Assembly (NCBI RefSeq): GCF_029051645.1
Contig: NZ_JAACFS010000026.1
Coordinates: 1 to 64,000 of the forward strand
Length of the DNA stretch: 64,000 nucleotides
Direction: 5' to 3'
Source: Bradyrhizobium sp. CSA112
GTDB lineage: Bacteria; Pseudomonadota; Alphaproteobacteria; Rhizobiales; Xanthobacteraceae
This document shows, in pieces, positions 37,252 through 45,019 of this stretch. Position 1 is the stretch's first letter. Every line of letters begins with the position of its first letter. The notes beneath the pieces were generated by a model. That model was not told the origin of the DNA. It ran no database searches and was given only the letters and a program-made list of their open reading frames with translations. The position numbers were made by a program, and so were the translations under genes.

Positions 37252-37773
37252 ATGTCTGCACCCTGCAAGTTTGAGCTAAGTATTCTGAAACACGATGAGA
37301 AAGCGCTCATACAGACCTCTCATCACCCCGAAATTGGTGATGTGGATCGCGCGACACTTGAAAACCTGAAATCATCGCTCAGAAAACTCCGCGACAAGGA
37401 GCGTACGCTCGCCTTCCAGCGGCGCCGGATCAGCAAAGGCACCGCCGAGCCTCGCGGCCAAAGCGTTTCGGGGACTGCCGAGCATTCTCTCCGCCGTAAG
37501 CAGGTTTTCGTCGCTGCCCTGAAGCGGGTTAACAAGGAGCTCGCTCGCCTCCAAAAATTTGAGGCGAGGAGGGAACTGGGAGAAGCGGCTCGGCGAGCGC
37601 TTTCTCTTCGGAGAGCACAGCAATTCTCCCGCCCGACAAATGAGCCAACTTCCCATGAAGGCATGAAGTCGATTCCGAGTCGCCGACGAAATATCAAGCT
37701 CCCGCGATCAACGATTGGACGGGTGTCACAGGCGAACAAGAGAGCACAGGCCGCAAGAGATTCCCGCCGCTGA
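37252..37773 (+). CDS. Basic coiled-coil-like protein of unknown function
   Basis: A 173-residue, strongly basic protein. Residues about 28-60 (DRATLENLKSSLRKLRDKER, TLAFQRRRISKGTAEPRGQS) and 75-115 form charged helices likely to coil; the C-terminus (SIPSRRRNIKLPRSTIGRVS) is Arg-rich and probably disordered. GAGGTG lies just before ATG 37252. Base composition is visibly lower in GC than in the neighbours, and repeats lie on both sides, which suits acquired DNA. It could bind nucleic acid, but no known domain is visible. Confidence 0.65.
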   Translation: MSAPCKFELSILKHDEKALIQTSHHPEIGDVDRATLENLKSSLRKLRDKERTLAFQRRRISKGTAEPRGQSVSGTAEHSLRRKQVFVAALKRVNKELARLQKFEARRELGEAARRALSLRRAQQFSRPTNEPTSHEGMKSIPSRRRNIKLPRSTIGRVSQANKRAQAARDSRR

Positions 37774-37790
37774 CCGGCCTCATCCAATTG

Positions 37791-37820
37791 GAATTACGGT
37801 GACGTGCTGCACCGTAATTC
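37791..37820. repeat. Perfect 11-bp inverted repeat GAATTACGGTG
   Basis: GAATTACGGTG (37791-37801) and CACCGTAATTC (37810-37820) are perfect inverted halves around an 8-base loop, 17 bases after the stop of the basic protein gene. It may act as a terminator and belongs to the same AATTACGGTG family as 37098-37150. Confidence 0.7.
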
Positions 37821-37899
37821 GTGTCTACGCCCGCAATTACTATCGGCTTGTCGTGAGCCTCGGGCGAAGCAAGCCGCGAGAAGGCGAAGGTGTGTTTGC

Positions 37900-38066
37900 G
37901 TAGGATGGGTGGAACGAAGCGATCCCATTGGAAACCAGTTTTCGTCGTCCCTGCGAACGCAGGGACCCATACGCCGCGGCGGATGTTGTGTGAGCGAGAT
38001 GGTCGACCGCTTTGCTTCAACAATGCAGATCGGTGGTTATGGGTCCCTGCGTTCGCAGGGACGACG
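37900..38066. repeat. Half repeat plus perfect 29-bp inverted repeat
   Basis: The gene-free stretch 37774-38129 contains three repeats. At 37900-37929 is a single, diverged arm of the 16631 family (GTAGGATGGGTGGAACGAAG). At 37943-37971 and 38038-38066 are exact inverted 29-base arms, each itself holding the palindrome GTCCCTGCG-AA-CGCAGGGAC. The 66 bases between the arms show nothing recognisable. Confidence 0.8.
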
Positions 38067-38129
38067 AGGAGGCGGTCGCTTCTCGCAATGAGAGTTGCAG
38101 GAAGCGTCACGCGAAAACGCAGTGATCGC

Positions 38130-40862
38130 CTACGCCGTCCGCACAATCGGCTTGCGCCGGCGCGGCCGGTTCGCCCGCGCCGCCTCGGGCCCCTGCCGGT
38201 GCGCCGAAAGCAGCGGCCTGATCTCCGCTGCCGGCTTCGGCGCGCTGAACAAGTAGCCCTGCATTTCCGAACACCCGAGTTCGCGCAGCAAGTCGCGCTG
38301 CTGCGCGGTCTCGACGCCTTCGGCCGTCGTCGTCATGTGGCGATCGGCGGCGATGGTCACCACCGCCTGTACAATGCTGGACGATCCTTGCGGCTCGGCG
38401 ATGTCGGTGATGAAGCAGCGGTCGATCTTGATCTTGTCGAACGGGAAGCGCTGCAGGTAGCTCAGCGAAGAATAGCCGGTGCCGAAATCGTCCAGCGCGA
38501 TGCGGACGCCGATGCCGCGAAGATCGTGCAGAACGGCGAGCGCTGTCTCGTCGTCGCGGATCAGCACGGCCTCGGTGATTTCGAGTTCGAGCCGGTCCGC
38601 GGCGAGGCCGGATGCGGCCAGCGCCGCTATCACCTTCAGCGCCAGCGTGCCGCTCCTGAACTGAACCGGCGAGACGTTGACCGCGAGCCTGATATTGCCG
38701 GGCCAGCTCGCCGCTTCCTTGCAGGCAGTGGTCAGCACCCACTCGCCGAGCTGGTTGATCAGGCCGGTGTCCTCGGCGAGCGGCACGAACTCGGCGGGCG
38801 AGATCATGCCGCGCTGCGGATGACGCCAGCGTACCAGCGCCTCGCAGCCGGTGATCGCGTTGGTCTGCAGGCTGAGGCAGGGCTGGTAGTAGACCTCGAA
38901 GCCGCCATTGACGAGCGCCTGGCGCAGGTCCATTTCCAGGCTGCGGCGGGCGCGCACCTCGGCTTCCATGTCCGCTTCGAAGAAGCGGTAGGTGCGGCGG
39001 CCGGCGGCCTTGGCGGCGTACATCGCCAGATCCGCATTCTTGAGGATCTGGTCGATATCGGAACCGTCGCGCGGCGCCAGCGCGATGCCGATGCTGGCAT
39101 CGGTGGTCACCTGATGGCCGAGGCATTGATAGGGGATGCGGATCGACTCGAAGATGCGGCTGACCAGCATCATCACGTCGTCGGTATCCTCGATGCCGGT
39201 CTGAACGATGGCGAACTCGTCGCCGCCGAGCCGGGCCACGAAATCGGATTTCCGCGCGCAGGCGGCGAGGCTCGCCGCGACCGATTTCAAGAGCTCGTCG
39301 CCGATCATGTGTCCGAGCGAATCGTTGACGCTCTTGAATTCGTCGATGTCGATATAGAGCACCGCCAGTTGCCGGCTCGGCGCGGCGTGAGACAATTCGC
39401 GCTTGAGCTGTTCGTGGAACAGGGTGCGGTTCGGCAGGTTGGTCAGCGCGTCGTAATGGGCGAGGTGGGTGATGCGTTGCTCGGCGCGCCGGCGCTCAGT
39501 GATGTCTTCGTGCGTCGCCAGCCATCCGCCGTCCGGTACGGGCTCGTTGACGACCTGAATAGAGCGCCCGTCGGGCGTCGAGATGACCATGACGTTCCGG
39601 TGCGCGACTTCGCGCAGCACCATCTCGACATAATGATCGATGTCGCCGACGAACGAACCGGTTTCCTTGCGATGGGCAATCACCTCGCGAAAGCTGCAGC
39701 CCGGCTTTACGACGTCGGCCGACAGGCCGTACATCTCGAGATAGCGGTTGTTGCAGATGATGAGATGCTGCTTCGAATCGAACAGCAGCAGCCCTTGCGT
39801 CATGTTGTTGACGGCGGTGTCGAGGCGCTGCTTTTCCAGCGTCAGCCGCCGCTTCGAGGCGCGGTGCTGATGCGAAAGCTTGCGAACGACAAGAAACAGC
39901 AGGGCGGCGATCGCCAGCACGGAAAGTCCGGCAATCGTGATCACGATTCCGATCTGCTCGCGCCAGTCGGCCAGCGCGGCCGATGTCGTCGTCGATGCGA
40001 TGATCAGAAGTGGGAAATTCGTCAGCGCGCGCGAGGCGATCAGCCGGTCCTCGCTGTCGATCGGACTGGCGAGGCGCGAAGTGCTGCGGGGCCGCTCGAA
40101 TACCTGCCGCTGGGCGGCCGGACCGTTCCTGAAGTTCTTGCCGATCAACTCGGGCACGTGCGGGTAACGGGCCAGCAGCGTGCCGTCGCTGTGGTGCATG
40201 GCGATCGAGGAGCCGGGCCCGAGTGCTACGGTTGCGAAGAACTTTTCGAAATTGACGGGTTCGATGCCGCGGCCGATGACGCCGAGGAGTTCGCCCTTCG
40301 GCCCGGTGACCTTGCGTGCGATCACCGTAGTCCAGACGCCAGTGACGCGGCTGTAGACCGGCTCGACCAGCATCTCCGGGGATTGCGGGCTGGACTTGAA
40401 GGTCCTGAAGAACGCGCGGTCTGCCGAGTTGACTATTGGCGGCGGCCAGGCGACCGATGCGTTGATCAGGTTACCGTCGGCGTCGAAGACGTTGACGCCG
40501 CCGACATAGGACAACGCGTCGATCTTGGATTTGAGCATCAGGTGGATGTCATGGCTGGACATCCGGGGCTTGTAGTTTTCGACAGTCGCGATCCCGCTGG
40601 AGCGCATGAACGCGATCAGGTCCTTCTGAACGACCTGGAAGTCTTCAAGCTGCTGGTCGAAATGGCGGGCGAGCAGCAGCACGGTGTTTTCCAGCTCGCG
40701 TTCGCTGTTGCGCAGCGCGCGCTCGCGGAAATTGCCGGCCATGATGGTCGCGCCGATCGCGATGGCGGCGATCAGGAGCGTGCCGCCGAGAACCAACCAG
40801 CGGATCGGGCCGCCGCGGAAGGCGGACGCAATCCTGAATGATGTGGTGCCGGTCGAAGCCAT
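38130..40862 (-). CDS. Membrane-bound GGDEF-EAL protein with sensory Cache and PAS domains
   Basis: A 910-residue protein for turnover of cyclic di-GMP. A membrane helix at about 20-44 and another at about 305-328 enclose a periplasmic dCache-like sensor (INASVAWPPPIVNSADRAFF, GVWTTVIARKVTGPKGELLG). A PAS domain follows (about 345-460; NNMTQGLLLFDSKQHLIICN), then GGDEF (ARLGGDEFAIVQTG, an intact A-site motif) and EAL (TGCEALVRWRHP, LEITEAVLIRDD, DDFGTGYSSLSYLQRFPFDK, AEGVET). Both catalytic motifs look intact, so direction of activity is open. It has its own 233-base upstream region; the partner signal is unknown. Confidence 0.93.
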   Translation of the reverse strand: MASTGTTSFRIASAFRGGPIRWLVLGGTLLIAAIAIGATIMAGNFRERALRNSERELENTVLLLARHFDQQLEDFQVVQKDLIAFMRSSGIATVENYKPRMSSHDIHLMLKSKIDALSYVGGVNVFDADGNLINASVAWPPPIVNSADRAFFRTFKSSPQSPEMLVEPVYSRVTGVWTTVIARKVTGPKGELLGVIGRGIEPVNFEKFFATVALGPGSSIAMHHSDGTLLARYPHVPELIGKNFRNGPAAQRQVFERPRSTSRLASPIDSEDRLIASRALTNFPLLIIASTTTSAALADWREQIGIVITIAGLSVLAIAALLFLVVRKLSHQHRASKRRLTLEKQRLDTAVNNMTQGLLLFDSKQHLIICNNRYLEMYGLSADVVKPGCSFREVIAHRKETGSFVGDIDHYVEMVLREVAHRNVMVISTPDGRSIQVVNEPVPDGGWLATHEDITERRRAEQRITHLAHYDALTNLPNRTLFHEQLKRELSHAAPSRQLAVLYIDIDEFKSVNDSLGHMIGDELLKSVAASLAACARKSDFVARLGGDEFAIVQTGIEDTDDVMMLVSRIFESIRIPYQCLGHQVTTDASIGIALAPRDGSDIDQILKNADLAMYAAKAAGRRTYRFFEADMEAEVRARRSLEMDLRQALVNGGFEVYYQPCLSLQTNAITGCEALVRWRHPQRGMISPAEFVPLAEDTGLINQLGEWVLTTACKEAASWPGNIRLAVNVSPVQFRSGTLALKVIAALAASGLAADRLELEITEAVLIRDDETALAVLHDLRGIGVRIALDDFGTGYSSLSYLQRFPFDKIKIDRCFITDIAEPQGSSSIVQAVVTIAADRHMTTTAEGVETAQQRDLLRELGCSEMQGYLFSAPKPAAEIRPLLSAHRQGPEAARANRPRRRKPIVRTA

Positions 40863-41095
40863 GGAACGCGATTGCTGCCAGGAATGGACTTCCGGAAGCG
40901 GTTATCTCAACCCCCGGCCCATGACACCGATACTGCGCCGAGATGGAATTGACGTTAGGAAGTCTGGTTAATGAATGGTTATTCCGGTGGCGAGCGGGGG
41001 CGATGACAACCTCAGGAGAGGGTCCGGTTTCCGGGCATCCGCAGGCGTCCGGGTGCCAGCGGCAGGTAGCGCTGATGGGACACTCAATGTTGCCT

Positions 41096-42562
41096 TCATG
41101 CGCTCAGCGACGGATGGCGGCGATGCCAGGATGTGACCCTCTGGAAAGCTGCGCCAGCGCGTACCAGCGTGGCCTCGTCGAGATTGGCGGCCACAAGCTG
41201 AAACGCGATCGGCATTCCGGTTGCGGAAAAGCCGCCGGGCAGCGTGATGGTGGGATGGCCGGTCATGTTGAACGGGCAGGTGTATTCCTGCAGTCTGGCA
41301 ATCAGGTCCGGCTGCTCGCCGAGCGTCCGTATCATGGCGAGCGTCAGGGGCGGGAACGGGTGAACCGGAATGAGCAGCAAATCGATTGTCTCGAACAGCG
41401 ATGCGACCCGGCCGCGCAGTTCCAGTCGGCGCAGCAGGACTCTCTGGTAGTCGAGAGCGGATAATGTGCGGCCTGCCTCGATGACGGCGGCGAGGACCGG
41501 GCCATAGTCATCCTTGCGGGCCGGATAGGTTGCATCATGCGCGACCGCTGCCTCCACCGCACAATTCGGCACCCAGTCGGCGACGGCCTGCTTCACATCG
41601 GGAAACCGCACATCGACGATGTCAGCGCCAAGCGCACGCATCGTCTCGATCGCCTCGCCCAGCACCTGCTGGGTCGCAACGTCCACGCCGTCGCTGCTCC
41701 ACTTCGCGTCGAAGCCGATCCGCAGGCCTCGTACGTCCTGTTCCGCTACGACCAGATAGTCGGGCACAGAGTCGAGGACCGCTGTCGGATCGGCACGATC
41801 GCGTCCGGCAATGACGCCAAGCATTGCGCCGGCATCGGTCGCGCTCCGGGCAATGACCCCGACATGGTCCAACGTCGCTGCCAGTTCGAACACGCCGTGG
41901 CGGCTGACGCGTCCCCAGCTTGGCTTCAAGCCGGTCAGGCCGTTGGCGGCGCACGGCCAACGGATCGATCCGCCGGTATCGGAGGCGAGCGAGCCATAGC
42001 AAAGTCCCGCCGCAGTTGCGGCTGCTGAGCCGCTTGACGAAATGCCCGGCCAATAGTCGGGATTCCATGGATTCCTGGGCGGCGTCACAGATGGATGATG
42101 ATCGGAATAGGCGCCTTCCGTAAGCTGCAGCTTCCCCAGCACGACCGCGCCGGCTTCATTCAGGCGGTGCACCACAGTTGCGTCTTGATCCGGCCGGAAA
42201 TTGCCGTGGATGATGGTGCCGGCGGCCGTCGGAACATTCTTTATCCAAAATAGATCTTTCACCGCAATCGGAACGCCGTGCAGCGGCCCGCGATACCGGC
42301 CCGATGCGATTTCGGCGTGCGCGGCTTCGGCCTGCGCCATCGCAGCGTCGGCCATCACCTGAACGTAGCTGCCGAGTTCACCGTCCAAAGCGGCGATGCG
42401 ATCGAGTTGCGCGCGCGTTGCTTCCAGCGGAGAAATTTTGCGGTCCCTGATGCGTGCCGCAAGCTCCGTGAGCTCAAGGTAGTGCAGATCGTCGGTGACA
42501 ACGTCCATTCCGGCTCGGTCAGCGATGCGGCGGCTGGAATCTTCCGGCGAATGACCAGCCAT
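41096..42562 (-). CDS. Amidase (amidase signature family)
   Basis: A 488-residue Ser-cisSer-Lys amidohydrolase related to GatA. The catalytic Lys is in GVPIAVKDLFWIKNVPTAAG, the cis-Ser and Gly/Ser loop in PGISSSGSAAATAAG, and the nucleophile Ser in ASDTGGSIRWPCAANGLTGL. GatB and GatC are absent nearby, so a catabolic amide substrate is more likely than tRNA amidation. ATG 42562 has AGGTG seven bases upstream; ATG 42508 (MDVVTDDLHYLELTELA) is an alternative. It is divergent from a CGNR regulator across only 73 bases filled with two operator-like palindromes, implying local control, perhaps by substrate. Confidence 0.9.
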   Translation of the reverse strand: MAGHSPEDSSRRIADRAGMDVVTDDLHYLELTELAARIRDRKISPLEATRAQLDRIAALDGELGSYVQVMADAAMAQAEAAHAEIASGRYRGPLHGVPIAVKDLFWIKNVPTAAGTIIHGNFRPDQDATVVHRLNEAGAVVLGKLQLTEGAYSDHHPSVTPPRNPWNPDYWPGISSSGSAAATAAGLCYGSLASDTGGSIRWPCAANGLTGLKPSWGRVSRHGVFELAATLDHVGVIARSATDAGAMLGVIAGRDRADPTAVLDSVPDYLVVAEQDVRGLRIGFDAKWSSDGVDVATQQVLGEAIETMRALGADIVDVRFPDVKQAVADWVPNCAVEAAVAHDATYPARKDDYGPVLAAVIEAGRTLSALDYQRVLLRRLELRGRVASLFETIDLLLIPVHPFPPLTLAMIRTLGEQPDLIARLQEYTCPFNMTGHPTITLPGGFSATGMPIAFQLVAANLDEATLVRAGAAFQRVTSWHRRHPSLSA

Positions 42563-42568
42563 CGGTGA

Positions 42569-42632
42569 ACACCTGTATAAACGTTATACTGGTGTCGATT
42601 GCTGTCAACCGGTAAATCTGATTTACTGGTGT
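42569..42632. promoter_or_regulatory. Two operator-like palindromes between the amidase and CGNR genes
   Basis: Operator 1: ACACCTGTATAA (42569-42580), centre ACG, TTATACTGGTGT (42584-42595), one mismatch in 12. Operator 2: CAACCGGTAAAT (42606-42617), centre CTG, ATTTACTGGTGT (42621-42632), nine matches of 12. Both share the half-site TACTGGTGT and are centred 37 bases apart. TATACT (42585-42590) could serve as -10 for the regulator; a perfect TTGACA on the minus strand (complement of 42603-42608) could be the -35 for the amidase. Confidence 0.65.
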
Positions 42633-42635
42633 TTC

Positions 42636-43229
42636 ATGTCGAAGCTGTCCAAACAGTTCAAGGTTCCCGACGAATTGGCCAATCTCTACGATTTCGCCAA
42701 TACACTCGACGTCAGGCATTTTACGCATCATGGCGTGCAACACCCGCAAGGTGATGAACTGACGAATGCGAAGGAACTCGCGGCGTGGATGCGGCAACGC
42801 GGGTTGTTGCTCGCCGATGCGAGGATCTCGCCTGCGATGCTCGCAACCGCGCTTGAGCTCCGGACCTTGATCCGCGACTATGTGCAGCGTGACCCGCCGG
42901 AGCGGAGCAGGAACAAGGATTCGGTCCGCGCGCTGAACAAGGTGCTCAAGCTGTTTCCGCTGCTCGCGACGGCAAGGAATGACGGCGGCATGGTGCTCAG
43001 GGCCGCGCGTGACGACGCGCTGGCAGGGCTCTCATCGGTTGTCGCGGAGCTCTATGACGGCTCCAGAAATGGAACGCTCGATCGGTTGAAGATGTGCGCT
43101 TCCGACGAATGCCGCCGCGTATTCTTCGATCGTTCGAAGCCCGCGACGCGGCGATGGTGCATGTCGTCATTGTGCGGGAACCGCATGAAGACGAGGAATT
43201 ATCGCGAGCGCCAGCGTAACGCTGAATAG
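42636..43229 (+). CDS. CGNR zinc-finger regulator (ABATE-domain protein)
   Basis: A 197-residue protein. The N-terminal part (DELANLYDFANTLDVRHFTH) matches the ligand-binding-like ABATE domain. The C-terminus has the four-Cys CGNR zinc finger: MCASDECRRVFFDRSKPATR then RWCMSSLCGNRMKTRNYRER. Proteins of this type are likely transcription regulators, though few have been tested. The ATG lies three bases after operator 2 and lacks a clear ribosome-binding site, so expression is likely low or coupled to operator occupancy. The divergent amidase is the obvious target. Confidence 0.85.
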   Translation: MSKLSKQFKVPDELANLYDFANTLDVRHFTHHGVQHPQGDELTNAKELAAWMRQRGLLLADARISPAMLATALELRTLIRDYVQRDPPERSRNKDSVRALNKVLKLFPLLATARNDGGMVLRAARDDALAGLSSVVAELYDGSRNGTLDRLKMCASDECRRVFFDRSKPATRRWCMSSLCGNRMKTRNYRERQRNAE

Positions 43230-43298
43230 GTCATCTTGTGTCGGCCGATCGGCTTGGTCCGCAGAAACTGCACGATCTGGCGAAAGTTGGCGAAGTCG

Positions 43299-43568
43299 TC
43301 ACCGCGTGGATGTCAGGGATCGATGCGCTCGCTTCCTCACGACGGCGCCGGCCGCCGGAGAGCCGTCCGACATGCCGTAGCCCTGGTTGAACCGCCGCGG
43401 GTCGGTGTAGGGATTGCCCGGACCTTTGTTCTGGCAATTGGCGTTTGGATAGAAGAATGCGCAATAGCCTGGTTCGTAAATCACTTGCTGTGCCATGGCA
43501 GGTGTCTTGGCAGGTGCCGAGATCACGGCCAGCGCAACCGCCGCGCCAACAAGCCGGTAGATCGACAT
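43299..43568 (-). CDS. Small secreted protein of unknown function
   Basis: Eighty-nine residues: signal peptide (MSIYRLVGAAVALAVISAPA, cleavage after AMA), then VIYEPGYCAFFYPNANCQNK and GPGNPYTDPRRFNQGYGMSD with two cysteines likely to pair in the periplasm, and a short basic tail. AAGGAGG sits at the best distance from ATG 43568, so the gene is well supported. I recall similar Bradyrhizobium hypotheticals but no function. Confidence 0.7.
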   Translation of the reverse strand: MSIYRLVGAAVALAVISAPAKTPAMAQQVIYEPGYCAFFYPNANCQNKGPGNPYTDPRRFNQGYGMSDGSPAAGAVVRKRAHRSLTSTR

Positions 43569-43614
43569 CGGATTCCTCCTTGCGAAAGGTCCCGATAGCA
43601 AAAACCCCGAAAGC

Positions 43615-43635
43615 GCGGCGCGCATTCCGCGCCGC
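43615..43635 (-). terminator. Hairpin downstream of moaC
   Basis: GCGGCGCG (43615-43622) and CGCGCCGC (43628-43635) form an 8-bp stem with a CATTC loop, 38 bases after the moaC stop. On the minus strand a T-rich run (GGGGTTTTTGC) appears only about 12 bases later, so termination is plausible but not certain. Confidence 0.45.
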
Positions 43636-43673
43636 ATGGGTCACACACGCGTGACAAAAGCGACGCCGTCAGC

Positions 43674-44177
43674 TCACCGCTCGGCGCGATAATGGCCGGA
43701 CTTGCCGCCGATCTTCTCGACGAGATGGATGCCTTCGATACAAACGCCGCGCTCGACCGCCTTGATCATGTCGTAGATGGTGAGACAGGCGACCGACACC
43801 GCTGTCAGCGCTTCCATCTCGACCCCCGTCGGCCCCGTGACCTTGACGGTGGCGCGGACGATGCAGCCGGGCAGTTTTTTGTCGGGCGTGATGTCGAGCG
43901 TCACCTTGGACAGCGCCAGCGGATGACACAGCGGGATCAGCTCCGACGTGCGCTTGGCCGCCATGATGCCGGCAATGCGGGCGGCGCCCAGCACGTCACC
44001 CTTCTTGGCATTGCCGGAGATAATCAGATCGAGCGTCGCCTTGCCCATGACGACGCGTCCTTCGGCTACTGCCGTGCGCTCGGTCGCTGCCTTGGCCGAG
44101 ACATCGACCATCCGCGCTTCGCCCGATGCATCGATATGGGTGAGGGCGGAGCCGCCTTTGGAAGCCTTCCGCGCCAT
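43674..44177 (-). CDS. moaC: Cyclic pyranopterin monophosphate synthase MoaC
   Basis: Turns the MoaA product into cyclic pyranopterin monophosphate, an early step of molybdenum cofactor synthesis. The 167 residues show the family blocks ALTHIDASGEARMVDVSAKA, LIPLCHPLALSKVTLDITPD, VTGPTGVEMEALTAVSVACL and TIYDMIKAVERGV, with the catalytic Lys in LVEKIGGKSGHY. It starts three bases after the trpC stop, so trpD-trpC-moaC is one transcript. moeA, which acts later in the same pathway, is 13.6 kb away. Confidence 0.97.
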   Translation of the reverse strand: MARKASKGGSALTHIDASGEARMVDVSAKAATERTAVAEGRVVMGKATLDLIISGNAKKGDVLGAARIAGIMAAKRTSELIPLCHPLALSKVTLDITPDKKLPGCIVRATVKVTGPTGVEMEALTAVSVACLTIYDMIKAVERGVCIEGIHLVEKIGGKSGHYRAER

Positions 44178-44180
44178 CTG

Positions 44181-45002
44181 CTAGCCGGTCCCGGTCGCAC
44201 GCGGTGCGGTGGCGCGCGCGAGCAGCGCGCGCGTTGCCGCCGTCACGTCGGCCTGCCGCATCAGGCTTTCGCCGACGAGGAAGGTCGACATGCCGACGCG
44301 CTCGAGGCGGGCGAGATCGGCAGGCGAAAAGATGCCGCTTTCGCCGACCATCAGGCGATCACGCGGGATCAGCGGCGCCAGCGCCTCGCTGGTCGCAAGC
44401 GTCGTCTCGAAGGTCCGTAAGTTACGGTTGTTGACGCCGATCATCGGCGAACGAAGTTTTAGCGCGCGGTCGAGCTCGGCGCGGTCGTGGATTTCGATCA
44501 GCACGTCGAGGCCGAGCGCAATCGCCGCGTCCTCGATATCTCTGGCGGCGGCATCGTCGAGCGCAGCCATAATGATCAGAATGCAATCCGCGCCATGGGC
44601 GCGGGCTTCCACCACCTGATAGGTGTCGAACAGGAAGTCCTTGCGCAGCACCGGCAGATTGGTTGCCGCGCGCGCCGCCACCATGAAATCGAGATGGCCC
44701 TGGAACGAGGGCGCATCCGTCAGTATCGATAGGCACGCCGCGCCGCCGGCCTCGTAAGCCTGGGCCAGCGCCGGTGGATCGAAATCAGCGCGAATGAGCC
44801 CCTTCGACGGTGAGGCCTTTTTCACCTCGGCGATCAGCGCGTAGTCGCCACGGGCGAGTTTTTCCCGAATGGCGCGGACGAAGCCGCGTGGTGGCTGGGC
44901 CGCTTTGGCGCGGGCCTCGACTTCGGCAAGCGGGTGCGCCCGCTTGGCCGCAGCGATCTCTTCGCGCTTGTAAGTCTCGATCTCGCTCAGAATATCGAAC
45001 AT
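44181..45002 (-). CDS. trpC: Indole-3-glycerol phosphate synthase
   Basis: Closes the indole ring in tryptophan synthesis. The 273-residue TIM-barrel enzyme has the catalytic Lys and Glu motifs ALIAEVKKASPSKGLIRADF, VLRKDFLFDTYQVVEARAHG, LIEIHDRAELDRAL, GVNNRNLRTFE and VGESGIFSPADL. The first 30 residues include a helix before the barrel, as in most bacterial monofunctional TrpC. It lies 17 bases after trpD and three before moaC. Confidence 0.97.
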   Translation of the reverse strand: MFDILSEIETYKREEIAAAKRAHPLAEVEARAKAAQPPRGFVRAIREKLARGDYALIAEVKKASPSKGLIRADFDPPALAQAYEAGGAACLSILTDAPSFQGHLDFMVAARAATNLPVLRKDFLFDTYQVVEARAHGADCILIIMAALDDAAARDIEDAAIALGLDVLIEIHDRAELDRALKLRSPMIGVNNRNLRTFETTLATSEALAPLIPRDRLMVGESGIFSPADLARLERVGMSTFLVGESLMRQADVTAATRALLARATAPRATGTG

Positions 45003-45019
45003 CTCTGGGGCCCCTTGGA

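Noticed and set aside
37890..40841. A 983-codon open frame on the plus strand across the GGDEF-EAL gene
   Set aside because: The minus-strand gene has complete Cache, PAS, GGDEF and EAL motifs; the plus frame is only its shadow and starts inside a repeat.
43230..43298. A minus-strand peptide frame (FRQIVQFLRTKPIGRHK)
   Set aside because: No start codon with a ribosome-binding site, and too short to support as a gene fragment.
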